A stretch of 64,000 nucleotides of DNA from Bacillus sonorensis NBRC 101234 = KCTC 13918 (GTDB lineage Bacteria > Bacillota > Bacilli > Bacillales > Bacillaceae). Under the pieces are notes generated by a model. It had not been told where the DNA came from. It saw nothing but the letters and a program-made list of their open reading frames with translations, and did no database searches. Made by a program: the position numbers and the translations under genes. Where the stretch lies: positions 1 to 64,000 of the forward strand of contig NZ_BCVZ01000015.1 of NCBI RefSeq assembly GCF_001592005.1, written 5' to 3'. Of the stretch, positions 35,994 through 47,455 are shown piece after piece. The number at the start of each line of letters is the position of its first letter. Within the stretch, counting starts at the first letter, position 1.

Positions 35994-36686
35994 TCATCTC
36001 CTTTCATGATAAAAAACACACCAGAGGCGGGACCAGCGTGCATTATATGTCCGCGGGATGTGGCCGTTTTTCGGCTCTGCTGCTCCCGCTCTCTTGAAAA
36101 CCTGGTACGCAAGCCACATTATCAAATAGCTTACAAGGCTGACGCTGAAAAAAGGAATGATTCCCGGCAGATAGGCAAAAGCGGCCAAAAGCAGAATCAC
36201 AAGCGCTATCATTGTCAGCGTATACTGCAAATACGACACCCCGAGAATCAGCGAAAACTTAAGATACATCCGCTTTTTCCAATCAAAATGGGCGAGCAGC
36301 GGAAACATATAAAAAAACATAATGAGGAACAAAAAGCCGAACACCATGATGACAAAGCGGAGGATATACAGAAAAACATTCTCCGGATAAATAAAGGCCA
36401 GATCAATATATAGGATGATGCCGGCCGCAGCCATGATACATCCAAGCGCATTTGAGCGGAAAAACTCTTCCCGGTACGCCATCCAAAACGTTTTGAAAAC
36501 CGGAATGTCCGAACGGCCCATAATCCACTTTCTCATCACGGCAAATAAAGCGGTTGTCGCCGGCATAAAACCGAACACACCGAGGCCGAGAATCGTAAAC
36601 AGGAACCATAGCAAATTGGTATAAGCAAATCTCATCACCCATTCACAAAAGCTGAGCACCCTTCCCATGGAGACATCTTGTTCCAC
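35994..36686 (-). CDS. yteU: YteU, DUF624/YesL-type membrane protein
   Basis: This 230-residue protein has about five membrane spans of the DUF624 (YesL) family, which is found in ABC sugar import operons, especially pectin loci. The motif FMPATTALFAVMRKW near residue 38 is typical. The GTG at 36686 is preceded by AAGGAGG; the open frame extends 84 nt further without a site. Its exact role is unknown, perhaps an accessory part of the YteP/YtcP transporter. Confidence 0.8.
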   Translation of the reverse strand: MEQDVSMGRVLSFCEWVMRFAYTNLLWFLFTILGLGVFGFMPATTALFAVMRKWIMGRSDIPVFKTFWMAYREEFFRSNALGCIMAAAGIILYIDLAFIYPENVFLYILRFVIMVFGFLFLIMFFYMFPLLAHFDWKKRMYLKFSLILGVSYLQYTLTMIALVILLLAAFAYLPGIIPFFSVSLVSYLIMWLAYQVFKRAGAAEPKNGHIPRTYNARWSRLWCVFYHERR

Positions 36687-36700
36687 GATTTCCGTCCTCC

Positions 36701-37984
36701 TTACGAGTATTGCCGGGAATGAAGCAGCTCTTCGATCCCGATCGGCCTTTTTTCCTTGATCGAACGCCACATTCCTTCGCCTGCCGCGATCGAATAGGCG
36801 CCGGCTTCGGCACCGGCCAGAATATCATACTCCCTTAAAGGGTCTTTCCCTGAAAACAGCTCCCGCAACAGCAGCGGGTCCCCTCCGCCGTGTCCGCCAG
36901 GCTGGCGGACGACGCGGATCGTCTCCTTCGACTCAAACAGAGGAAAATACTCGATCGTCTGCTCGGGTATCTCAAAAGGAATTCTTCCGGGGGCATGGTA
37001 TTCTTTCGTTTCCAGTCTCCCCTTCGTGCCGTTTATCGCAAGCCGGTATCCTTCATAAGGTGCGGAAAAGTGGACGGAATAGTTCAGCAATGCGCCGCCG
37101 TCGTATTTCAAAACGGCCGCATAGGTGTCTTCAATATCAATTTCCTCATCAAAAATACAAGCATCAGGCCTGTAATTGGTGTAGAGCAGATGCTGATGTT
37201 CGTTCGCCTGAATGTGATCATCCTCCGGATCGCCCGCTTGCCATCTCACAAAGTAGCGGCATTTCTGTTTGACATGGCACGTGCCGCAATAGCGTTTTTC
37301 CCCTTTTTCAGGATTCATTTCGCCGTCCGGCCCGTAATAGTATAATCCGCCGTAAGCAAAGACCTCTTGCGGCATTTGGTCAAGCCACCAATTGACAAGA
37401 TCGAAGTGGTGTGTCGACTTATGGACGGAAAGCCCTCCGGAATACTTTCTCATTCTGTTCCAGCGTTTAAAATAGCTTGCCCCGTGGTACGTATCGATGT
37501 ACCAGTTGAGATCAACTGAGGTGATTCTGCCAAGCTTCCCTTCCAATATCATCTCTTTAATTTTGCGATGGTACGGATTGTAGCGGTAATTAAAGGTCAC
37601 CGTCACAGAGCCCCGGCTCTCCGCTTCGGCTGCCAGAACGGCTTTAGCGTCTCTCACCGTAGTCACCATCGGCTTTTCAGTCACCACATCTTTATTCAAT
37701 TCCAAAGCGCCCAAAATGTAGCGGACATGCGTGTCATCGCGGCCTGCCACAATAACGGTGTCGGGATTGACCTTTTCGATCATCTCATGAAACGCATCCG
37801 CTTTGAAAAACGGAACCGAACGAAGCTCGGGGAATCGCTTTTTGCAGACGGCTTCCCTGAGCGGATCGTCATCAAGGAGCGCCGCGATCCGGTGTCCGCG
37901 GCGGTGTTCCCCTGTCAGCGGCTCGATGAACATGTTGAGCGCGCGCCCGCTCAACCCGCATACGACATACTTTTTCATCGGCAT
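36701..37984 (-). CDS. yteT: YteT, Gfo/Idh/MocA-family oxidoreductase
   Basis: This 427-residue protein has an N-terminal Rossmann domain with the EKP motif (DVVTEKPMVTT near residue 100) and a C-terminal alpha/beta domain. A CGTCHVKQKC Cys cluster near residue 239 is unusual and may bind a metal. It is probably an NAD(P)-dependent dehydrogenase or glycosidase-like enzyme acting on unsaturated galacturonyl-rhamnose products. The ATG at 37984 is behind AGAGGTG; ATG at 37978 is the alternative. Confidence 0.82.
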   Translation of the reverse strand: MPMKKYVVCGLSGRALNMFIEPLTGEHRRGHRIAALLDDDPLREAVCKKRFPELRSVPFFKADAFHEMIEKVNPDTVIVAGRDDTHVRYILGALELNKDVVTEKPMVTTVRDAKAVLAAEAESRGSVTVTFNYRYNPYHRKIKEMILEGKLGRITSVDLNWYIDTYHGASYFKRWNRMRKYSGGLSVHKSTHHFDLVNWWLDQMPQEVFAYGGLYYYGPDGEMNPEKGEKRYCGTCHVKQKCRYFVRWQAGDPEDDHIQANEHQHLLYTNYRPDACIFDEEIDIEDTYAAVLKYDGGALLNYSVHFSAPYEGYRLAINGTKGRLETKEYHAPGRIPFEIPEQTIEYFPLFESKETIRVVRQPGGHGGGDPLLLRELFSGKDPLREYDILAGAEAGAYSIAAGEGMWRSIKEKRPIGIEELLHSRQYS

Positions 37985-37997
37985 TGCACACCTCTGT

Positions 37998-39616
<1,619 letters not shown>

Positions 39617-39628
39617 TCATCAAAAAAG

Positions 39629-40594
39629 TTAATATATACCTTCTTCTCCAAATTTCTTTGCCATCCTGTTTGCAAATATGACCAAAATGAGGCCGACAGC
39701 GGCTTTGAACAAACCGACGGCCGTGCTGTAGCTGAACTGCCCCTGCTTTAAACCTGCCGTATACACGTACGTATCGAAAATTTCAGCGACTTCGCGGTTT
39801 GTTGCATTTAGAAGCAGGTACACATGCTCAAATCCGAGTTCAAGCGTATCACCGATTTTAAGGATGAGCAGAACGACAATGACGCTTCTGATCGCGGGCA
39901 GCGTCACATGCCACATTCTCCGCAGACGGTTGGCCCCGTCCATTTTCGCCGCCTCATAAAGCTGCGGGTCAACCGCGGTGATGGCCGCCAGGTAAATGAT
40001 CGTTGACCAGCCGGCTTCCCTCCAGATCACCTGAAGGATGTAGAGCGGCCAGAACCAGTTTTCATTCAGCAGAAAATTGATTTTTTCCCCGCCGAAATAT
40101 GCGATGATTTCATTGATCAAACCGCCGTCTACCGTTAAAAGAACAAATGAAAGCGACACGACGATCACCCATGACATAAAATGCGGAATATAGATCATCG
40201 TCTGGACAAACTTTTTAAACAGCGCGATTCTGACTTCGTTTAATAAAATGGCCAAAATAATCGGAATTGGAAAAAATACGACCAGATTCAAGAAAAACAA
40301 GATCAGCGTATTTTTGAGCAGCATAAAGAAAGTCGGCTCGGTAAACAGCCTTTCAAAGTGCTTGAACCCGACCCATTCGCTTCCCGTGATCCCGAGAAAA
40401 GGCTGGTAGTCCTGAAACGCAATGATGATCCCCCACATCGGCACATACTTAAAAAGGAGAAAATAAACAAGCCCCGGCAGAATCATCAAATACAAATATT
40501 TTTGCTGAAGCAATTTCGCGAAAAAACGCGTCCTTCGTTCTTTTCCGGCAATCACGCCCGGATCCCGCCCCGTCTGAACCTCGACAGCTTTCAT
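39629..40594 (-). CDS. yteP: YteP, ABC sugar permease (LplB type)
   Basis: This 321-residue membrane protein has six spans and is of the binding-protein-dependent permease class with the EAA-like loop EAAKMDGANRLRRMWHVTLP near residue 225. Together with YtcP and lipoprotein YtcQ it should import RG oligosaccharides. No ATPase gene is nearby; in B. subtilis MsmX serves such importers. The ATG at 40594 has AAGGGAGG upstream. It is the first gene of yteP-R-S-T-U. Confidence 0.88.
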   Translation of the reverse strand: MKAVEVQTGRDPGVIAGKERRTRFFAKLLQQKYLYLMILPGLVYFLLFKYVPMWGIIIAFQDYQPFLGITGSEWVGFKHFERLFTEPTFFMLLKNTLILFFLNLVVFFPIPIILAILLNEVRIALFKKFVQTMIYIPHFMSWVIVVSLSFVLLTVDGGLINEIIAYFGGEKINFLLNENWFWPLYILQVIWREAGWSTIIYLAAITAVDPQLYEAAKMDGANRLRRMWHVTLPAIRSVIVVLLILKIGDTLELGFEHVYLLLNATNREVAEIFDTYVYTAGLKQGQFSYSTAVGLFKAAVGLILVIFANRMAKKFGEEGIY

Positions 40595-40810
40595 AAACGG
40601 CCTCCCTTCATGATGTTTGCTTTTACTGTATATCAATATGGAAAAATCCGTCTACAATCATATCATCATATAGCCCGCCCGCAGTACGCCGGCCTTTAAC
40701 ACCTGATGAAATGAACCGTATATTAGAAAATGATTATTGACAAATTCACACAAAAGTCGGATTAATTATATATAAGCATCTCATTTTCAGACTCGGCTGG
40801 GGGGGAATTT

Positions 40811-43120
40811 ATGAAAAGGAAACAATACAGGTTTTACTATAAGCTGGTGACATTCTTTTTTATTCTCAGCACGATCCCTGTCATCATCGTCGGTTTTTTT
40901 TCCTACCAAAGATCGGCTGAAACCATTGAACAAAACGTCACAAATGAAAAACTCCAAACCGTTGGACAGATGCAGCTGAATATTGAACATATTTTAAAAA
41001 CGGTTGATCACTCCTTCACCAATTATGTTCGTTCCTATCCCTTAATCCAGACGCTCAGCCGCAGCATCACACCCGAACGCTTCCAGCTCTACAACCAAAT
41101 CAATCGAGAATTAAATGAACTGCAAACATTTGACACCGATCTATCCGATATTACAGTCATCAGCCAGGAAAAAAAGTGGTATATCAACAATTCCGGCCTG
41201 TACCCTTTGGATGAAGGCAAACAGGCTCTGATGGTCTCGCTCTACAACTCGCTAAAAAGCCGATCGAGCTGGGTGCTTGAACAAAACAACGCCCTTGTCG
41301 CCACAAAAGAAGGAACGGCGGAAAACTGCCGGTACAACGTCAATCTCGTCAAACAGCTTCCCTTAAACAGCATGAGACATAAAGGCCTTGCTATCGCGAG
41401 CATTCCATCTTGCTCGCTTGTCAAACGCATGCCCCTGAAATCGAAAACAAACAGCATGATGGCGCTTGATGACAACGGCCGCATCATCCTTCATCAAAGA
41501 CAATCGCTGATCGGCCAATCGATCCGGAATGAAGGATACTTCAAAAACATCCGGAGGCTTGCCGCGAAAAACGGTCAGTTTGATGCCTCGATCGGTGATA
41601 CCGATTATAAGATTACATACCAGAAGTCGGACTATAACAACTGGATATACGTTTCATTAACGACAATGCCCGATCTTTACCGGCAGACGACGTCAATCGG
41701 CTGGTTTACGTTTACGATTTGCGGCATTTTGTTAGCGCTTTCATTGTTGTTTTCCTGGTTTGGATCACGCCATTTTTACAAGCCGATCAAGGTATTATAC
41801 GAGTCCGTCTCCGGCTTCGCGGCTGGATCAGACCCGGCGAAAGGGCATCTCAAAAGTGAATTTGAGCTGATTGAACGGAATATTAAAGAAATGAAAAACA
41901 AAAACCACGACCTCGAAAAACGGGTTGAACAGCAGGTCACCCAGTTGAAGCAATATTTTTTAACAAGGCTTTTGCTCGGCAAATTAAGCGAAGAAGAGAC
42001 GAAAGAGCGCTTTGCTGGGCTCGGCTTTGCGGACAATTGGAGCCACCTTTCCGTTTTTACATTGCAAATTGACACCTTGCGAAACACGCCATATGAAAAA
42101 AAGGACCTTGATGTCCTGCTGTTTGCCGTCAACAGCCTGGTCGACCGGACGGTCCCAAGAGAAAGCCGCCTGTCTCCCATTGTCATTGATAAAACGCAGA
42201 CAACCGTGATGCTAAACAGGGGCAAGTCCCTTGAGAGATTCCATCAGCATCTTGAGACAACCGCCTCATCGATTCAGCAGAAGATCAAAGAGGAGCTCGG
42301 ACTGTTTGTCAGCATCGGAATCAGCCAGCCCTTTACAAATCTCGCCATGTCCAAGCACGCTTATCTGGAAGGGCTTGAAGCCTTGACATACCGGCTGAAG
42401 TCCGGCAAACACGCGATCATTTTCTTCGAACAGCTTGACCGGAACAAAGCATTTTTGACACAGTTTCCGAAGCAAATCCAAAATGAACTGTTCGAAGCGA
42501 TTAAAACATGCGACCGGGAAAAAGCCGGGGAACGGCTTCATCTTTTGCTCGAAACCGTTTGTTCTGAAAACTCGAATCCTCATCACTGCCAAATCGCAAT
42601 CGCAAGACTGCTCAATAACTTAATCGAATTCATGCACCTTCTCGGAATCGAGCTGTTTGAACCGAATGGCAGTAAAATGCTGTATGACGATATTTTTGAA
42701 CTGACGACCTTGGATGAAATCGAAAGCTGGATGAAATCGCAAATCATCAGTAAAATGATCGAAACCCTCAGCATAAGGGAAGGATCGCAGTATAAAAACA
42801 TCTCAGAAAAAATCGTGCATATTATCCAGCAGGAATTTGACACCGATTTGACCCTGGAATCGATTGCCGGAAGACTGCATTACAATCCCAATTATTTAAG
42901 CAGCATTTTTCGAAAAGAAATGAAGATATCATTCAGTGAATATTTGACCTCTTACCGCCATCATATCGCCAAAAGCTGGCTGACGGAAACGACTTTATCA
43001 GTAAAAGAAATCTCTGAAAAACTAAAATACAAAAATCCGCAAAATTTTATTCGTTCATTCAAAAAGCTCGAAGGGATCACCCCCGGGAAATACCGCGAAC
43101 TGAAAAATCATTCGGCATAA
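40811..43120 (+). CDS. ytdP: YtdP, membrane-anchored AraC-type regulator
   Basis: This 769-residue protein has spans near residues 13-33 and 297-317 enclosing an extracellular Cache-like sensor domain, a HAMP-like linker and cytosolic core, and an AraC HTH pair at about 670-769 (LTLESIAGRLHYNPNYLSSIFRKE, SVKEISEKLKYKNPQNFIRSFKKLEG). Such one-component sensors respond to an outside oligosaccharide. It is divergent from yteP and faces ytcQ, so it probably activates both arms of the RG locus. Confidence 0.88.
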   Translation: MKRKQYRFYYKLVTFFFILSTIPVIIVGFFSYQRSAETIEQNVTNEKLQTVGQMQLNIEHILKTVDHSFTNYVRSYPLIQTLSRSITPERFQLYNQINRELNELQTFDTDLSDITVISQEKKWYINNSGLYPLDEGKQALMVSLYNSLKSRSSWVLEQNNALVATKEGTAENCRYNVNLVKQLPLNSMRHKGLAIASIPSCSLVKRMPLKSKTNSMMALDDNGRIILHQRQSLIGQSIRNEGYFKNIRRLAAKNGQFDASIGDTDYKITYQKSDYNNWIYVSLTTMPDLYRQTTSIGWFTFTICGILLALSLLFSWFGSRHFYKPIKVLYESVSGFAAGSDPAKGHLKSEFELIERNIKEMKNKNHDLEKRVEQQVTQLKQYFLTRLLLGKLSEEETKERFAGLGFADNWSHLSVFTLQIDTLRNTPYEKKDLDVLLFAVNSLVDRTVPRESRLSPIVIDKTQTTVMLNRGKSLERFHQHLETTASSIQQKIKEELGLFVSIGISQPFTNLAMSKHAYLEGLEALTYRLKSGKHAIIFFEQLDRNKAFLTQFPKQIQNELFEAIKTCDREKAGERLHLLLETVCSENSNPHHCQIAIARLLNNLIEFMHLLGIELFEPNGSKMLYDDIFELTTLDEIESWMKSQIISKMIETLSIREGSQYKNISEKIVHIIQQEFDTDLTLESIAGRLHYNPNYLSSIFRKEMKISFSEYLTSYRHHIAKSWLTETTLSVKEISEKLKYKNPQNFIRSFKKLEGITPGKYRELKNHSA

Positions 43121-43162
43121 AAAACGACAACCCCGGCAGCACCCGGGATTGTCGTTTTTATT
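43118..43162. terminator. Bidirectional terminator, ytdP / ytcQ
   Basis: AAAACGACAA.CCCGG pairs with CCGGG.TTGTCGTTTTT; T-runs exist in both directions. It lies between the converging ends of ytdP and ytcQ. Confidence 0.85.
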
Positions 43163-44663
43163 TCTCCGCCTTCTTAAAAGCTTCTTCATATTCTTCTATC
43201 ACTTGATTTCCGCCATTTGTCCGCCATTTTTCAACAGCTTGTTCAAACTGGCTTTCATTTATTTTTCCGAGAATAAATTGATATGTCGCATCATCGATGA
43301 TCTTTTGCAGCTCATCTCCCCTTTCAGAAGCTGCCGGAGAGTACAGGCTCTCAGCAGGGTTGGAGACGATGATGTGTTCGTTATCCTCTGTCAGCTCTTC
43401 ATATTTGGTCCGCAATGTATCTCCGGTATTTTTCAAATAGGTTTTATCAATCCCGACAAGTGAGACGAGCGGCTGAATTTCCGCCTGCCAATCTTTCAGA
43501 TTGTCATCAATCCGTTTGAAATGGTTCTTCCCTTCTTTTTTATAATGAACCCCTTCGATTCCGTAAGTCATCAGGCTGTAGACATCCTCTTCCGCAATCC
43601 GGTCAAAAAAGGCCAAAATCCGTTTCAGCTCTTTTTCGGTCTTTACACTCGTTTTCGGAATGGCAAAAATTCCGTTATGCCCGCCTGATGCCCAGACGCG
43701 TTCTTTTCCATCCGGTCCTTTGATGCGGTTGATGATATCAAGCTCCATCTTGTCGTCGACCGACTGGTCTCTTAAATTGACGGCATCAACCATATTCCCG
43801 ACGTAAATGCCTGCTTTCCCCTGTGAAAACATCTCCTGCTGCTGGGTTTTGCTTGTCACAGGAAAATCTTTATTAATCAGTCCTTCATCATATAGTTTTT
43901 TCATATATTTCATCGTGTCCATATATTCTGTTGTCATGAAATCGGGTGTGAATGTGCCGTTTTCCTCTTTCCAATCCGTCGGCATCCCCATGTACGAGCC
44001 CAATGTTTTAAATGCTCCGTAGATTAAATCGTTTCTGTCGGCAAACCCGATCGTATCCCGTTTTCCGTTTTGATCAGGATCTTTTTCTGTAAATGCCTTT
44101 GCCGTTTCATATAATTCATCAAGCGTTTGCGGCGTTTTCAAGCCGAGGTTGTCAAGCCAGTCTTTGCGGATGACGATCCCTTGCCTTGATAGCGGGCGCT
44201 CCCTGTAAATGCCGTACAGTTTGCCGTCAATGGAAGCATTTTTGTTGATCAGCTTATTCATTTTGCTCAGATTTGGATAATCCTTCAAATAGGGCCCCAC
44301 TTCCCAAAACATCCCCGATCTGAAAGCATTCATGACAGATGAATTTTTGATGTCCTGGATGGTGACGACTTTAGGCAGATTTCCGGCGGCAAGCGCCGAA
44401 TTCAGACGGTCTTCTTTTACCGCATCAGGCACCCACATTAAATCAAGCTTTGTATTTGTGAGTTCTTCGATTTTTTTGATCGCCGTATCCTTCGGCGGCT
44501 GCTGATGGTAGAGAATCACCATCCAGCTTAAGTCCAAAGGCGAGTCTGGATCAGCCTGCTCCTCTTTCGAAGAAGCCTGCTCCGCTCCATTGTTCGAACA
44601 TCCCAGCAATCCGCCCGCCAAAAGCGCGAACGCAAACATCGGGATCAGCCATTTTTTCCCCAT
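43158..44663 (-). CDS. ytcQ: YtcQ, sugar-binding lipoprotein of ABC importer
   Basis: This 501-residue solute-binding protein (LplA type, large) has a lipobox, LLAGGLLGC, with Cys at residue 22. Two alpha/beta lobes follow, with the usual GKRDTIGFADRND and GKAGIYVGNMVD elements. It should bind rhamnogalacturonan oligosaccharides and deliver them to YteP/YtcP. It follows ytcP by 20 nt. Confidence 0.87.
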   Translation of the reverse strand: MGKKWLIPMFAFALLAGGLLGCSNNGAEQASSKEEQADPDSPLDLSWMVILYHQQPPKDTAIKKIEELTNTKLDLMWVPDAVKEDRLNSALAAGNLPKVVTIQDIKNSSVMNAFRSGMFWEVGPYLKDYPNLSKMNKLINKNASIDGKLYGIYRERPLSRQGIVIRKDWLDNLGLKTPQTLDELYETAKAFTEKDPDQNGKRDTIGFADRNDLIYGAFKTLGSYMGMPTDWKEENGTFTPDFMTTEYMDTMKYMKKLYDEGLINKDFPVTSKTQQQEMFSQGKAGIYVGNMVDAVNLRDQSVDDKMELDIINRIKGPDGKERVWASGGHNGIFAIPKTSVKTEKELKRILAFFDRIAEEDVYSLMTYGIEGVHYKKEGKNHFKRIDDNLKDWQAEIQPLVSLVGIDKTYLKNTGDTLRTKYEELTEDNEHIIVSNPAESLYSPAASERGDELQKIIDDATYQFILGKINESQFEQAVEKWRTNGGNQVIEEYEEAFKKAEK

Positions 44664-44683
44664 ACTTTGTCCCCCTCCGTTTT

Positions 44684-45562
44684 TTATCCTTTAATAGACC
44701 CTAACAACGCACCTTTTGCAAAATGTTTTTGAATAAACGGATAGACGAGCAGCACCGGTATGGTGGCAACGACAATGACCGCCATTTTAATCGTTTGTTC
44801 CGGCGGAGCCGAGGCTGCTCCCATTTCCGTCATATCTCCCTGCATGCCGCTTGACACAATGACAATCTGCCGAAGCAGAACCTGTATCGGCCATTTCGTC
44901 GCATCGTTTAAATACAGGATCGCCTGCATGTACGTGTTCCAATAGGTGACGGCGTAAAACAGCGAAATCGTCGCAATCGCCGGCAGGGATAAAGGCAGAA
45001 TAATGCGGAAAAAGATCCCTAAATCATTGCACCCGTCAATTTTCGCGGATTCCTCCAAACTGGCCGGAATGTTTTGAAAAAAATTTTTTAAAATGATCAG
45101 ATTAAATGCGTTGATGGCGGTCGGAAGAATCAAAGACCAATAGGAATCAAGCAATCCGAGAGATTTAACAACGAGAAACGTCGGGATCATCCCGCCGCTG
45201 AAGAGCATCGTAAAGACGACCAAAAACATCAGCACCCGTCTGCCCATCAGTTCCCTCCTCGACAATCCGTAGGCCATCAGTGAGGAAAGGAACATGCTGA
45301 CGGCCGTTCCCACGGCTGTCACAAGAACTGAGATGATCAAGCTTCTATAGACGATGTCGGTTGAAAAAATGTATCTGTAAGCATCTAATGAAAACGTGGT
45401 CGGAAACAAAATAAACTTCTTTGAAATGACCTCTTCCACCGTTGCAAAAGAGGCGGCGATTACATGGATAAACGGCAGCACGCAAACCAGGCCGAATCCG
45501 GCTAAAAAAGCATAATTGAACACATCAAACATGCGGCTTCCCGCGGAATGTCTGATTGCCAT
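44684..45562 (-). CDS. ytcP: YtcP, ABC sugar permease (LplC type)
   Basis: This 292-residue membrane protein has six spans and the EAA loop ESAKIDGCNDLGIFFRIILPLSLP near residue 168. It pairs with YteP as the second permease of the importer. A ribosome site GGAGGGGGG precedes the ATG, and a perfect cre site lies 16 nt further upstream. It heads ytcP-ytcQ. Confidence 0.88.
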   Translation of the reverse strand: MAIRHSAGSRMFDVFNYAFLAGFGLVCVLPFIHVIAASFATVEEVISKKFILFPTTFSLDAYRYIFSTDIVYRSLIISVLVTAVGTAVSMFLSSLMAYGLSRRELMGRRVLMFLVVFTMLFSGGMIPTFLVVKSLGLLDSYWSLILPTAINAFNLIILKNFFQNIPASLEESAKIDGCNDLGIFFRIILPLSLPAIATISLFYAVTYWNTYMQAILYLNDATKWPIQVLLRQIVIVSSGMQGDMTEMGAASAPPEQTIKMAVIVVATIPVLLVYPFIQKHFAKGALLGSIKG

Positions 45563-45577
45563 TTCCCCCCTCCTTTT

Positions 45578-45592
45578 TTGTAAGCGCTATCA
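45578..45592 (-). promoter_or_regulatory. CcpA cre site before ytcP
   Basis: TTGTAAGCGCTATCA fits the cre consensus WTGNAANCGNWNNCW at every fixed position and is pseudo-palindromic. It sits in the ytcP leader, consistent with glucose repression of the importer by road-block. Confidence 0.8.
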
Positions 45593-45685
45593 AAAAATTA
45601 CGATATCGTGTCTAAAATGTAGCAAAGGGAAAGGAGAAGCGTCTATAATCATTTTGTAAGCAGGGGCCGGGAAACAAAGGAAAAG

Positions 45686-45709
45686 ACCATCATCTTAGAA
45701 GATGATATG
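45686..45709 (-). terminator. Terminator after ytbQ
   Basis: ATCATCTT and AAGATGAT pair with a 2-nt loop and GGTCTTTTCC follows on the minus strand. It is a rather weak T-run. Confidence 0.5.
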
Positions 45710-46474
45710 TCAAATGTCTTTCAAAAGGTCTGCTGAATTCACTTTCGGCATGTAGCCCAATTCCTTGATGGCTGACGCAATCGACCAAGGCCTGCCGGGA
45801 TTGTCGCTTACGGCATAATATGTCCCATATGTGTTGTCAGTTTCAATCGCCGCTTTAAAAATGCCGGTGAGATCTTCGCCGGATAAAAGCGTCTTTTTCG
45901 TTCTCGGCTTTGTCAAAAGCGCTTCCCTTTCATTTTCGACTGCCGTGCCGATGCGTAAATTGATGACGGAAATCGGCGCACCCGAATGATGTGAAAATAA
46001 ATATCCCAAGTTTTCAGAGGCCAATTTCAGCAAGCCGTACAAGCTTTTTGATTGCGGATAGTCATCCGTATGAATCCGCCTCATCAGTAAAGAAACCCCG
46101 TCTTTTTCATAAATATCTGTGACATGATTGCTGCTGGCAAAGATGACCTTGGGCACGCCGAGCTCTGCTGCGGCGCGCAAAATTGTATAGGTCGCTTTAA
46201 AAAAGATGTCTGTCATCTTTTCAAATTCACGCTGGTCAAGCAGGTTGCCGCTCGGCTTTACGGCAAGAAGGTTAATCAGCACATCGGTATGTTCATCAAT
46301 GCCCTTGACGGTTTCCTCATAGTTTGTTGCGTCCGCCTGCACAAACCTGACAGGCAGCTCTTGATCCGGCTGTTTTACATCCATCACCGACAGATCGTAT
46401 CCTTCATCAGAAAGCCCCCGGACTAAAATGCGCCCGACCGTTCCGTTTCCCCCGATGATCATGACCTTTTTCAC
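45710..46474 (-). CDS. ytbQ: YtbQ, NAD-dependent epimerase/dehydratase family (uronate dehydrogenase-like)
   Basis: This extended SDR protein has 254 residues. The NAD motif GGNGTVGRI, the Ser-Tyr-Lys active-site order (SSNH, then SLYGLLKLASE) and INLRIGTAV recall uronate dehydrogenase. In this pectin locus oxidation of a galacturonate-type sugar is plausible but inferred. GTG 46474 starts VKKVMIIGG behind AGGAGG at 12 nt; ATGs at 46504 or 46498 are alternatives that overlap ytaP. Confidence 0.75.
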   Translation of the reverse strand: MKKVMIIGGNGTVGRILVRGLSDEGYDLSVMDVKQPDQELPVRFVQADATNYEETVKGIDEHTDVLINLLAVKPSGNLLDQREFEKMTDIFFKATYTILRAAAELGVPKVIFASSNHVTDIYEKDGVSLLMRRIHTDDYPQSKSLYGLLKLASENLGYLFSHHSGAPISVINLRIGTAVENEREALLTKPRTKKTLLSGEDLTGIFKAAIETDNTYGTYYAVSDNPGRPWSIASAIKELGYMPKVNSADLLKDI

Positions 46475-46494
46475 CGCTTTTTTCGACCTCCTGT

Positions 46495-47382
46495 TCATAG
46501 CCATGCCTGCAAAAATTCAATGGCTTTATGTCTCATGACTGCCGTTTCAATATGCCCGGAATGAGAGCGAAACATTTCATAGCGTTCGCCTGCATTTTTT
46601 TCTTTATACACGCAAGCCAGCTTTTTCTCAATGATATCAATCCCCATAACGGGGGTCAGCTTATCCGCCGTTCCGACAAGACTTAGATGGGGCCTTGGCG
46701 CAATCAGGCTTTGAATCTCGGCGGTTGAAAAATGCTTGACGAGTCCCGGTACATACGAATACAGATTGTGCCGGTCCAAATTCTGCGTTTTGATGAGTGT
46801 TTCGCTGTCAACCTGGCTGCATATATCGACACATACGCTGATCCGCATGTCCAATGCCGCGGTCCACCATGCCATTAAACCTCCCATTGACATCCCGAGT
46901 GCGGCCAGGCGGCTTGTATCCGCGTCTTGCCGGGTTTCAAGATAATCAAGGGCCCGAATGCTGTCATACACCATCATCCCCCACATCACCCGTCCGGTCC
47001 AAAGCATCTCTTTAAAGATTTCGCTTTCCGTTTTTCCCCGCCTGTCGCCGAAAGCCCAATGATCAATGGCAAGGGAAGCAAAGCCGAGAGAGGCCAGCTC
47101 AGCGGCAAATGGGGGCGCTTCTAAATATTCCGCTCCTTCGATCAGCTCTTTTTTTCCTCTTTCATATCGCCCGCCATGGGAATGGCAATAAAGCACGGCC
47201 GGGATTTTGCCTTTTGTCTGTTTCGGCTTCGCAAAATAAGCCGGCACAGGTTCAATCCCGTTTAATTCGAGCAGAAGTGTTTCAAGAATGAATGAGTCTT
47301 TCTCTTCAATTTTAAGAGTTGTCGCCTGAATGTCTGTTTTTTCCGGCAAATCGCCAAACAGCTTGAAAAGTTGTTTACGCAT
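46495..47382 (-). CDS. ytaP: YtaP, alpha/beta hydrolase (acetyl esterase-like)
   Basis: This 295-residue alpha/beta hydrolase has the nucleophile elbow GMSMGGLMAW near residue 166, oxyanion region YCHSHGGRYERGK near residue 65 and late catalytic His in SHSGHIET. No signal peptide. Deacetylation of imported pectin oligosaccharides is a reasonable role, but not shown. It is followed at once by ytbQ. Confidence 0.8.
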   Translation of the reverse strand: MRKQLFKLFGDLPEKTDIQATTLKIEEKDSFILETLLLELNGIEPVPAYFAKPKQTKGKIPAVLYCHSHGGRYERGKKELIEGAEYLEAPPFAAELASLGFASLAIDHWAFGDRRGKTESEIFKEMLWTGRVMWGMMVYDSIRALDYLETRQDADTSRLAALGMSMGGLMAWWTAALDMRISVCVDICSQVDSETLIKTQNLDRHNLYSYVPGLVKHFSTAEIQSLIAPRPHLSLVGTADKLTPVMGIDIIEKKLACVYKEKNAGERYEMFRSHSGHIETAVMRHKAIEFLQAWL

Positions 47383-47455
47383 TTTATGCTCCTTTCTTTT
47401 ACGCTACACTCATGAATACGATCTGAAAGGAGCGATTACCTTTTTTTGTATGAAA

